Assembly (NCBI GenBank): GCA_007130045.1
Contig: SLTG01000008.1
Location: 1 to 64,000 of the forward strand
Source: Opitutales bacterium
GTDB lineage: Bacteria; Verrucomicrobiota; Verrucomicrobiia; Opitutales; T3Sed10-336
Direction: 5' to 3'
DNA: 64,000 nt
Under the pieces are notes generated by a model, which saw only the letters and a program-made list of their open reading frames with translations, was not told the DNA's origin and made no database searches. The translations under genes were made by a program, and so were the position numbers. Of the stretch, positions 8,395 to 17,035 are shown piece by piece. Every line of letters starts with the position of its first letter. Position 1 is the first letter of the stretch.

Positions 8395-10019
8395 TTCAGA
8401 CCTCCTTTGAACCACGGCTTGCACAACCCATAACCCCGGTAACGGCCGCCTCCGAGGAGGACAGGGCCGAGGACGGGGCGGTCGAAGCGCAGCCAGACAT
8501 GGACCTGGCGGCGGTTGGGGCCGCCGGGACGGGTGGGCATGAGGGGATAGCCGTCGGGTCCGGGCTTGGCGCGGGGGGTGCCGCGATGCCATGAGGTTTT
8601 GTCGATGTCGATTTCAACCGGGTCGGGCAGGCCGATGCGGCGGCAGCTTTCGGTGATGATGGTCGCCACTTCGGCGAGATGACCGCCGCGGTCCTTGCGC
8701 GGGTCGGTTTTGGGATGGCGGTCGAGCACCACGGGGGAGACGCTGGCCCAGACTTCCGCGGGACCGGTCCAAGTGGTGGAACGGAGTGCTTTTGGCGAGG
8801 AGGGACGAAGCTCTTCGCCCAGGGTCCAGACACCCAGTTTGCCGAGGGTCAACTTGAGTTCCTGCGAGAGGCCTTTGGCGTCGTAGAGGAGTTTTCCGAC
8901 GAGCTTGCCCCGGTCTTGCGGGGAGACGGCTCTTGGAAACGCAAGGGCCACGCCGAGGAGGTGTCCGTCGGCATGTTCATTGCCGACGAAGCCCAGTGGG
9001 ATGAGTGCGAGGTGCGGGTGTTCGGAAGGTTTGCCGTCGGATTTGTGGCCGTTCACCCATTCCGGGGTGGGGGCGGTGTGTTTTTCAATGGCTCCGCGCA
9101 GGGCGGTGAGCAGTTGCCAGGTGGATTCGAGTCCGAGGCTGGGGCCTTCCCGTTTGTCGAGAATGAGGAGGGTGTCGTCGAATACGGTGGAGACTGGTGA
9201 AGCTTCGTCCGGATTGTTGGAGATGCGTTGGTAGGCTTGGGTCATGCTGAGGACGGGGCGGCGGAAGGCGGGCGCGGTGAGGCTTGCCTTCCATGGAACT
9301 CCGAATTCGGCTTCGAACTCGGCCTTCAATGCCTTTTGCTCTTTCCCTTGGGTTGATTGGATGCCGACATAAAAATCGTAAAACCGCTCCACTGCTTCGC
9401 CGTTGTATTGTTCGCGGAGGTAGTCGAGGCAGCCGGGGCCGGGCATCCGGAAGCGTTCCAGAGATCTGGTCGCGTTATCTTCCGGAGCGGGCACCCAGCC
9501 TGATGGTTCGTCCGGGGGACTCTCGCTCGACCACATGCGGACCAGAGACGAGGAATGTCCGATGCGGATGACTTTCGCGCAAATCCGCTCCAAAGCGGCG
9601 CGTTGCGTATCGGTCGGTTCCGGCGCAGGCCAATGAAGATAGAGCATCGACTGGTGCGGGCGGACCTTCGGGAAGGTGCGGGGCTGGCGGTTGGTGCGGT
9701 AGGCGGGAATGATCGTCCGTTTGGTTGGCCCCATGTCGTTGGGCGGAACAAACACGTCCACGACATCGCGGCGGTCGATGGTCTCCGAACCGAAGATCAG
9801 CGGTGCTTCAAGCTTTTCCAACCAACGCAATGCCTCTTCCTCCTCTTGCCATGACTGAATGGCCTCCGTTTCCAAGGACTCTGGCCGGGATTCGAAATAG
9901 GCTGCCGCCATGGCCATGAAGACGCGTCCGGGATGGGGCGGCCATTCCGCCACCGCACGGTCGCCCGTGGATGTGGCAACCGCGTAACCGGTGAGATATT
10001 CGATGCCCAGGGTAAGCAT
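8391..10019 (-). CDS. csb2: Type I-G CRISPR protein Csb2 (Cas5-Cas6 fusion)
   Basis: N-term MLTLGIEYLTGYAVATSTGDRAVAEWPPHPGRVFMAMAAAYFE; C-term glycine-rich LLGGGRYRGYGLCKPW. Confidence 0.85.
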   Translation of the reverse strand: MLTLGIEYLTGYAVATSTGDRAVAEWPPHPGRVFMAMAAAYFESRPESLETEAIQSWQEEEEALRWLEKLEAPLIFGSETIDRRDVVDVFVPPNDMGPTKRTIIPAYRTNRQPRTFPKVRPHQSMLYLHWPAPEPTDTQRAALERICAKVIRIGHSSSLVRMWSSESPPDEPSGWVPAPEDNATRSLERFRMPGPGCLDYLREQYNGEAVERFYDFYVGIQSTQGKEQKALKAEFEAEFGVPWKASLTAPAFRRPVLSMTQAYQRISNNPDEASPVSTVFDDTLLILDKREGPSLGLESTWQLLTALRGAIEKHTAPTPEWVNGHKSDGKPSEHPHLALIPLGFVGNEHADGHLLGVALAFPRAVSPQDRGKLVGKLLYDAKGLSQELKLTLGKLGVWTLGEELRPSSPKALRSTTWTGPAEVWASVSPVVLDRHPKTDPRKDRGGHLAEVATIITESCRRIGLPDPVEIDIDKTSWHRGTPRAKPGPDGYPLMPTRPGGPNRRQVHVWLRFDRPVLGPVLLGGGRYRGYGLCKPWFKGGLK

Positions 10020-10022
10020 GGA

Positions 10023-11246
10023 TCAGGCTCCGTCTTCGTCGGTGGCTTCGGCGGCGGCGATTTCCTGACTGCGCTGGAGAAGCTCGACGAGTTGATGGGC
10101 GGGCGTGAGTTTGAGGGGTTCCTTGCGCCAGATGAGGCCGGCCCTTTCGGCAGCGGCGACGGCCTCTTTTAGCGTCCGGATGGCGGAGTCGGCATCAACG
10201 GTCAGAACGGAGGGTTTCGCGCCCGGCTTTTCGAGAAGCTCCCATTGAAGTTCTTCCTCCGGCCAGAGGAGACAACGGGAGCGCAGATCATAACCGCTTT
10301 CGGCGGCGAGAGCTGAAGCGGTCAGGGCGAGGGCCGCAAGGACGGTTCGCCCAGCGGCATCGGATTCGGTGGTGGGAGCGGCACCATTGATGGGGAAGCG
10401 TAGGCGTCGCAACGCTGGAAGTGAAAGGACCGTGGTCTGCTCGGCGTAGTCGATGGTGACGCCGCCTGTCTTTCGATCCACATCTGGAGGAATATTGCCG
10501 TGGTTGACTTCCGAGGGTGACACCGCGCCCTTGGCGGAGTCGCTTTTCGCCAAAGTATATCCATCTTTCGATTTCATGACCTTGGCAGCGGCGCGAATCT
10601 GCAATGGATCGATACGACTGCTGGTTTTCGCGCCGGTCTGAGCGTTGATGCCGACAATCTCCGAAACCAGTGCCCGCTGGAACTTTGCGCCCAAGCCGCC
10701 CTTCGGGCCGGTGGAATCCCAGATCCCGAAAATCAGGGCCGTCGGGCAGATTTCGTAAAGCGGGGTGGCATTGTTGAGGGTGGCTTAATCGAGCTTTTTG
10801 CCGATGTCGGATTTACGGAAGGGAGTGCCGTCCAGGAGACTGTCGCGCAGAATGGCATCCGCCGCGCGGTGGGGGGCCTGCAAACTCGTGATCCGGCCAA
10901 TTTCGTCGAGAAGTTCAAGGCCCGAGAAATCGACTTCGATGAGTGGAATCGGGCAATCTTCGAAGCGTCCGGCATCGATGGCCAGTTGGAGCGCTTCTTC
11001 GAGGCGGTTGGCCTGCGACTGAACGGAGTCCATGAGGACGCACGGAATCGTCTGCCAAGAGGTTTTTCCATCGCTGTCGGTAATCGTCACCCGCCGCTTT
11101 TCCGTGGCGTATACTGCGCCCGCATAGGAAGGGGGGAAGGCTTTGTCGCCTTCGCCTCCGGCGGGCTGAAGGCGCGTGCGGGCTCGGAAAGCTGCGGCGG
11201 TCCCAGAGACCGCGGATTGGAGGGTCGAGAGGTCTAGTGTTTTCAT
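10023..11246 (-). pseudogene. csb1: Type I-G Cas7 protein Csb1 interrupted by one in-frame TAA (10785-10787)
   Basis: ORF 10785..11246 (MKTLDLSTLQSAVSGTAAAFRARTRLQPAGGEGDKAFPPSYAG...) and ORF 10023..10694 (GAKFQRALVSEIVGINAQTG...) are in the same frame. The 90 nt between them reads ATLNNATPLYEICPTALIFGIWDSTGPKGG, a conserved Csb1 stretch, with only one stop between the halves. Confidence 0.85.
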
Positions 11247-11367
11247 CTTATGTTTCGTTTTCTTTTGATTCTTTTCTTATTCTTGCACTTGACAGCCTAG
11301 TTGGCAAGGTCAAATTGCTTGAACATGGACGAACCTTTCCACACTGAAATCAGCCGTTACCAGAGTA

Positions 11368-11499
11368 GAGGGACGGTGAGTAGGCGTGGGGCTCCATTGA
11401 AGGTGTTTCGCTTTGTTTTGGCGGATTCCTTGATCGACCGTTTCCGCGCTCTCCGGAGCGCGGCCCCATTGAAGCTTGCAGGTGCGGTCCCATTGAAGC
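11368..11499 (+). CRISPR. Relic CRISPR mini-array: one full 36-nt repeat, one degenerate 36-nt repeat 72 nt upstream, one partial repeat downstream
   Basis: Repeat 11440-11475 GTTTCCGCGCTCTCCGGAGCGCGGCCCCATTGAAGC has a perfect 8-bp stem (CCGCGCTC/GAGCGCGG). Degenerate unit 11368-11403 ends GGGGCTCCATTGAAGG. 36-nt spacer at 11404-11439. Partial unit 11481-11499 is GGTGCGGTCCCATTGAAGC. Confidence 0.75.
11440..11475 (+). repeat. Intact CRISPR direct repeat unit (36 nt, palindromic stem, ATTGAAGC 3' end)
   Basis: Sequence read directly; stem-loop plus ATTGAAGC terminus beside type I-G cas genes. Confidence 0.75.
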
Positions 11500-11502
11500 A
11501 TA

Positions 11503-11739
11503 TTGAAAGGTATGAAAAAGGGGCGCAGCACTTTCGACCCGAACGTCATGGGAGGAAAGCCCTGTGTCCGCGGAATGCGGGTGACGGTGGGGACGATTCT
11601 CGGTTTGTTGGCGGCGGGCCGCAGCACCGAGGAGATTCTGGAACTGTACCCGTATCTGGAAAAAGAGGACATCCGTGCGGTTCTCGAATTCGCGGCGTGG
11701 CGCAGCGAGGAAATCGAAGCCCCCCTCGAACCGGCTTGA
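11503..11739 (+). CDS. DUF433 family antitoxin
   Basis: STFDPNVMGGKPCVRGMRVTVGTILGLLAAGRSTEEILELYPYLEKEDIRAVLEFAAWRSEE, the typical DUF433 signature. Start is TTG at 11503 or ATG at 11512. Confidence 0.85.
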   Translation: MKGMKKGRSTFDPNVMGGKPCVRGMRVTVGTILGLLAAGRSTEEILELYPYLEKEDIRAVLEFAAWRSEEIEAPLEPA

Positions 11740-11888
11740 AAGTTTTGATCGACATGAACCTTTCGCCGGATGCGCAGGGTCCGGCGGTGAGCCGGGTTGT
11801 GCGAAAATACGCGTCGGAACTGATGCAAGGTGTCATTGTGACGATCGAACCCGGACGCGCGAGGGTGAGACTTTTGCCGTTGGTGTAA
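11736..11888 (+). pseudogene. Internally deleted DUF5615 (PIN-like) toxin remnant
   Basis: TTGA overlap with DUF433. Reads LKVLIDMNLSPD, jumps to SRVVRKYASELMQGVIVTIEPGRARVRLLPLV: family N- and C-termini without the roughly 60-70 residue middle. Confidence 0.7.
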
Positions 11889-11936
11889 TTTTGCGGCGGG
11901 ACTCCTCCGCCACGCTTTGCCTGCTTTGGAGGACAA

Positions 11937-12047
11937 GTTGTCGATGAGGCGGAACTGGCAATGCGGGTTTTCCGCAAGGCGGCGTTGCCAGTCGTAGGGG
12001 GAGTTGTCGGCGGCGGCTTGGAAAAAGTCCGGGTAGGAAAGCTTCAT
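11937..12047 (-). pseudogene. 5' fragment of a second cas3-like helicase gene
   Basis: MKLSYPDFFQAAADNSPYDWQRRLAENPHCQFRLID resembles the N-terminus of Cas3/DEAD helicases of I-G/I-U-type loci up to the residues preceding Walker A. The similarity ends abruptly after LID. Confidence 0.5.
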
Positions 12048-12297
12048 TGTTCGTTCAGGAAAGCGTTCGGGTTAAAATTTGGCAAGTTGTTTCGACTGCG
12101 TGGCTTGGGTGTTCAATCAGGCGGGGCGGGATCCGGCTGCCCAACGGCGGATAGCGTTCGTGAGTACGTCTGCCCCGCGCTGTTCCGGCAGGGCGGGCAC
12201 GGATGGAGACCATCCCTTCGGTTTGGGCGGTCTGGCTTCTCTTTTTCATTCATTATGCGGACAGTGTAACCGATCGCCGCGAGGGCGGCGGATGCGT

Positions 12298-13473
12298 TTA
12301 CTTCTGGAGTACTTCCGCGCCGTCAGTGATGGCGCAGGCGAGCGTGTCGGGGAAGTGATTGTAGGCTTTACGGTACTCTTCGCGGATGGCTGTCGCGTCG
12401 TCGTCGCCGAACGCCTCCGATGTCAGCGCGATCGCGGCCCCGCCGAATCCGCCGCCGCTGAGGCGGGCGCCGTGCACCCGGGGATGGGCGTTGAGGAGGT
12501 CGGACAGAGTGTCGAGTTCCGGGCAACTGTTCTCGAAGAGAGTGCGCGAGCTTTCGTGGGACTCGTGCATCAGCTTTCCGGTCCGCTCGATGTCGCCGCG
12601 GTTAAGCGCTTCCCTGGTCGCGCGAACGCGTTCGTTTTCACGGATCACGTGGCGCGCGCACTTGACGACTTCCTCGGGCGCGTTGCCTCCGAGTTCATCC
12701 AGGAACGATTCCTTCGCGTCGGTCAGGTATTCGATTTCCGGATGCATCTTCCGGATAATCCGCAGCACCTCCGAGCATTCCGAGTGACGCTTCGAGTAAA
12801 GGGAATCGAGCAGGGAATGTTTCGTTCCTGTATTGAATATTCGGATTCGGCACTCCGGGGGAACGGGAACGAGATCCGCTTCCAGGGTGCGGCAGTCAAT
12901 GAAAACAAGGTGGTTTTCCCTGCCGTGCGCGCAGACTGACTGGTCGAGCGGGCCCGTTGGAACTCCAAGAAACTTGTTTTCCGCGCTGCGGCCGATTTGA
13001 ACGAGGTCCGCGCGAGAAAGGGTCATCCCGTAAAGAGTACCGATGGCGAGAGCGGTGGACAGCTCAAGGGCGGCGCTGCTGCTCAATCCCGCGCCGGAAG
13101 GCAGGTCCGACATGATCGCCAGATTGAACCCGGCATCCGGGCGCAGACCGCGTTCCGCCAGCTCGGTATAGACGCCCAGGGGATAATTCGCCCACCGTCC
13201 TTTGCCTTCGATCTTGCGGATGGCGTCAAGTTCGCAACTTGCAGTTCCGGTTGAAAACTCCGATGCGAATCGCAGAATGCGGTCGGTTCGAATTCCAGCG
13301 GCGACAAGGATCGAGCGGTCGATCGCCGCGCCCGCAACCAGGCCGCCGTTGTAGTCCGTGTGGTTGCCGATAAACTCGATCCGGCCGGGAGCGCGCGTGA
13401 TCACCGCCGGGTGCGACTGGTAAACGGAGCGGAAATAATCGGCGATTCGGCTCTTCGATGCACGTTTGCTCAT
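12298..13473 (-). CDS. galK: Galactokinase
   Basis: RAPGRIEFIGNHTDYNGG, LPSGAGLSSSAALE, RLSGGGFGGAAIAL: GHMP galactokinase signatures. Confidence 0.95.
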   Translation of the reverse strand: MSKRASKSRIADYFRSVYQSHPAVITRAPGRIEFIGNHTDYNGGLVAGAAIDRSILVAAGIRTDRILRFASEFSTGTASCELDAIRKIEGKGRWANYPLGVYTELAERGLRPDAGFNLAIMSDLPSGAGLSSSAALELSTALAIGTLYGMTLSRADLVQIGRSAENKFLGVPTGPLDQSVCAHGRENHLVFIDCRTLEADLVPVPPECRIRIFNTGTKHSLLDSLYSKRHSECSEVLRIIRKMHPEIEYLTDAKESFLDELGGNAPEEVVKCARHVIRENERVRATREALNRGDIERTGKLMHESHESSRTLFENSCPELDTLSDLLNAHPRVHGARLSGGGFGGAAIALTSEAFGDDDATAIREEYRKAYNHFPDTLACAITDGAEVLQK

Positions 13474-13657
13474 GGGGCGTTCACGTTAAGCCGGGCGGGA
13501 GTCCAGGGGAAGGGAAAAAGTCCAAATAGCGAAGAGGGAAATTTCCCGGCAGCCGAAAAGGGCCGCGTTGTCCGGCTTGAACCGTGACTGCTCCAAGGGG
13601 AACCGAACGCGCGTGAGCGCTTGATGCCGCTTGAAAGCGAGAGTAGAGTGATCGAAT

Positions 13658-16600
13658 TTGACCCGCTTCAACGTGATCAACCGCCGCCAAATTCTGTCCG
13701 TCTTTCTGGTATTTACTCTTGTGGGAATCATCTGGTTTCTTCGGACTGGCGAAATTTCGGCGCCCGTTGCGTTTGAGCACAAGGACGATGTGGAGTTGTT
13801 TGATGGGGGTGTTGCGGAAATCCGGTCCGCGCAAGCGGAGACATTGCCCCGGTGGTTGGATTCGGTTTTGGAGGCGGAGAATGAATCCGGTCGGTCCGCG
13901 GATCCCCGGCGCGACGCGGGTCTAACGGAGACGCCGTTGAGATTATACGGGGAGAGCGATTCCGACATCGCGTCCGCGCCTTATGACACGGAGTCCGTTC
14001 CCGCCCCTCTTCCGGTGCGCCGCGAAAGGGCCTTGGTCAATGACGAGCAGCGGAACGAACTCGCGGGCGCCCTTCGTTCCTACACGGAATCCCTGTATCG
14101 CGAAGCCCGGGAGGAGGCGGAGCGATTCGGATTTCCGCTCCGGAGCCGGGACGACGAAGGGCGGACGCTGGAGCTTGTCGCGGTTGTGGACGGGAAGCCG
14201 GTTTATCGGACCACGTTCAACGCAACGGTCGCCGCGTCGACGGGGGCCGCGCTGTTGCGAAACGACGAGGACGCGGTGCGCGGAGAAGGCGTAGCGGTGG
14301 GGATATGGGACGAGGCGAGGATTCTTGCATTTCACCGGGAGTTTGACGAGGGCCGCGTGGTCAATCACAACGAGGCCCCCTTTTACTCTCACCATTCTAC
14401 GCACGTCGCGGGCACGATCGGGGCGCGCGGAACGCGCGGGCCGGCAATGGGAATGGCGCCAGAGGCGCGAATTGAGGGGTATGACTGGAATCAGTCCCTT
14501 GCCGAGATGGTTCACCACGCCGCGCTTTATCCGGACGAACCCGGCGGAATACAGATCGCGAATCATTCCTACGGGCTGGTTTCCGGATGGTTTTTCCTCG
14601 GAGAACGCGGCGCGTTTGTTTTCACCGGATTCGATCGCTTCGGCCGATACGACCAGTTCGCCTACCTCACCGACGTGGTTTCGCACGCCGCGCCGTACCT
14701 TTTGTCCGTCTGGGCCGCGGGCAACCATCGAAGCGGCGATCCCGCACCGGGCGATCCGATTGTCTGGAATGATCGGGTTGTTCCGTACGACCCGGATGTC
14801 CATCCGCCCGGCGACGCCGAGTACAAGCGGGGGTTCGACACGATAAACTCGTTTCAGATCGCGAAAAACGCGCTGACAATCGGCGCGATTGAATTTGAGG
14901 CTCCGGAGGACAGGGGAGAAGGTTCCGGTTCGGCCAGAATGACGGAGTTCAGTTCATGGGGACCGACCGACGACGGGCGCATCAAACCCGACGTGGTCGC
15001 GCACGGAGTGCGCGTGCTTTCTCCGATCGCTCTCGACGGATGGTACGCGCGCGCCTCAGGAACAAGTATGGCCGCGCCGGCTGTGTCGGGTTCCGTTGCG
15101 CTCCTGGTAGATCTGTTTGACGATCGTTTTCCGGGACACGCTTTGCGGGCGAGTACGCTGAAAGCGCTTCTCGTTCACACCGCTGACGACCTTGGGAATC
15201 CCGGTCCGGACTACCGGTATGGATGGGGATTGATCAATACCCCCGCCGCGGCGGAGCTGATTAACGCCTATTACGAGGGGCCCCGATCGAACGTGCTGGT
15301 GGAAGGTTTGTTATCAGAAACCCGTCCCGGAAGGAGCTATTCGGTCGAGTGGGATGGCGAGAGTCCGGTCCTCGCGACACTCGCCTGGACGGATCCGCCT
15401 CCGTCGGGACCGGTCGAAGTGCCGGATGATCGAACGCCGGTCCTTGTCAACAACCTGCATCTTGAGATTTCCGCGCCGAACGGAGAAACCGTTCATTACC
15501 CCTTCCGGCTCGACCCGGCGAATCCCGCCGCGCCGTCGACGACCGGGGTGAACGACGTCGACAACGTGCTTCGAGTCGAGGTGCCCGCGCCCGGGGAGGG
15601 GACTTACACTGTATCGGTTGACTACGACGGGGTGCTCTACGGCGGCGAACAGGTCTATTCCCTGATTGTTACCGGAGCGCAAGCCGTTGAGCCGCCCGGA
15701 GTGGGAATCAGCGTTTCTTCAATCACTCCGGCGTTCGCGCCCAATGACGATGTGGTTATCGTCGAAGTGGAAGGCGAGCACTTTCTCATGGGGACGGATC
15801 TGCGGCTTACGCGGGCGGAAGAGGAGCCGATCGAAGGGTTCGGGATCGAGGTAACGGATTCGCGCATCACGGCGCGCTTTGACTTGTACGGGGCGACACC
15901 GGGACAGTGGGATTTCGAGTTACTGCCGCCCGACGGGGATGAATTGGTCCTGCCCGACGCGTTTGAAGTCGAGCCGGCGTGCCACTTTGCATTCGATCCC
16001 GAGATCGCGGAGGTTCCCGTTGCGGGAGGGTTCTTTACGGCTTCGCTCAACAGCTTCCTGGAGGATTGCGAATGGACGCTGAACAGCAGCGAGAGCTGGC
16101 TGTTGTTTGTGACCCCGCGTACGGGATCAGGGGATACGGAAGTGATTTACAGTGTCGGAGGGCACCATGGCAGCGCGATCCCGCGCTCGGCGGCCATAAG
16201 CGTGGGTTCGAGGGAACTTCTGCTTGTCGAGCAGGACGGTGTCGCCCCAATCCGTCTCAACGACGGACAGGTTCGCTCGGATTTTATAACCGGCCGCGAA
16301 CGCCAGTTCGACTGGAAGTATTACCGGATCGACGTGCCTCACATGCAAGCAGGGAAAGTTGAGTTCTCTGTGGCGGGGCTCACCGGCGACGCCGACCTGT
16401 ACGTCCGCTACGGTGAGAAACCGGACCTCGTCGATTTCGATTGTCGTCCCTTCCTCGGAGGAACCCAGAACGAACTTTGCGAGCTCACGGATCCGGCCCC
16501 GGGCGTCTGGTGGATTGGCGTGAACAATTGGGAAACGGGCAGAATTGATTACATGATATCGGCGACGGTGTTTATTGAGAGAATTCGGTACGATGACTGG

Positions 16601-16990
16601 GTGCGGAATTCGTTCGATCCGGACGAGGCCGAGGATCCCGGAATCTCCGGACCGGAATCCGATCCCGGAGCTTTCGGTGTTCCCAATATCCTGCGATACG
16701 CCCTGGCGATGGACCCGCGAACCCCGGACAAAACGGATTTTCCTCGGGCGGGCGTAATGGCGGAGGCCGGGAATATGTATTCATTTATTGAGTACACCTA
16801 CCTGAAGGCGGCGACGGATTTGACGATCAGCGTGGAGGGTTCGGACGACCTTGTCGAGTGGGGCCAGGTGGATGGCGTTGCCGAAATAATCGACGAAAAT
16901 GCGGTGACGCGGACCGTGCGGGTTCGCGAACCGGATCCTGTTGCGGCGGGAGTGAGGCGGTTCCTTCGACTGCGTGTGACGCTGGATTGA
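13658..16990 (+). CDS. Secreted S8 (subtilisin-like) serine peptidase with PPC domain and DP-rich C-terminal module
   Basis: HHSTHVAGTIGARG (His), GTSMAAPAVSG (Ser), VEFSVAGLTGDADLYVRYG (PPC); C-term NILRYALAMDPRTP. Confidence 0.9.
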   Translation: MTRFNVINRRQILSVFLVFTLVGIIWFLRTGEISAPVAFEHKDDVELFDGGVAEIRSAQAETLPRWLDSVLEAENESGRSADPRRDAGLTETPLRLYGESDSDIASAPYDTESVPAPLPVRRERALVNDEQRNELAGALRSYTESLYREAREEAERFGFPLRSRDDEGRTLELVAVVDGKPVYRTTFNATVAASTGAALLRNDEDAVRGEGVAVGIWDEARILAFHREFDEGRVVNHNEAPFYSHHSTHVAGTIGARGTRGPAMGMAPEARIEGYDWNQSLAEMVHHAALYPDEPGGIQIANHSYGLVSGWFFLGERGAFVFTGFDRFGRYDQFAYLTDVVSHAAPYLLSVWAAGNHRSGDPAPGDPIVWNDRVVPYDPDVHPPGDAEYKRGFDTINSFQIAKNALTIGAIEFEAPEDRGEGSGSARMTEFSSWGPTDDGRIKPDVVAHGVRVLSPIALDGWYARASGTSMAAPAVSGSVALLVDLFDDRFPGHALRASTLKALLVHTADDLGNPGPDYRYGWGLINTPAAAELINAYYEGPRSNVLVEGLLSETRPGRSYSVEWDGESPVLATLAWTDPPPSGPVEVPDDRTPVLVNNLHLEISAPNGETVHYPFRLDPANPAAPSTTGVNDVDNVLRVEVPAPGEGTYTVSVDYDGVLYGGEQVYSLIVTGAQAVEPPGVGISVSSITPAFAPNDDVVIVEVEGEHFLMGTDLRLTRAEEEPIEGFGIEVTDSRITARFDLYGATPGQWDFELLPPDGDELVLPDAFEVEPACHFAFDPEIAEVPVAGGFFTASLNSFLEDCEWTLNSSESWLLFVTPRTGSGDTEVIYSVGGHHGSAIPRSAAISVGSRELLLVEQDGVAPIRLNDGQVRSDFITGRERQFDWKYYRIDVPHMQAGKVEFSVAGLTGDADLYVRYGEKPDLVDFDCRPFLGGTQNELCELTDPAPGVWWIGVNNWETGRIDYMISATVFIERIRYDDWVRNSFDPDEAEDPGISGPESDPGAFGVPNILRYALAMDPRTPDKTDFPRAGVMAEAGNMYSFIEYTYLKAATDLTISVEGSDDLVEWGQVDGVAEIIDENAVTRTVRVREPDPVAAGVRRFLRLRVTLD

Positions 16991-17035
16991 GCGGATGGCG
17001 CCGGATATGGAGCGGGCGAGTTTGCGCCGGCGGAG

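Noticed and set aside
10023-11246. Frameshift as the cause of the split csb1
   Set aside because: The two halves are in the same frame and the interval translates to conserved Csb1 sequence, so it is a nonsense codon rather than a frameshift.
11310-12047. 245-aa minus-strand ORF as an intact protein
   Set aside because: Only the first ~37 residues look like real (cas3-like) protein; the rest is antisense to the DUF433/DUF5615 pair and the repeats.
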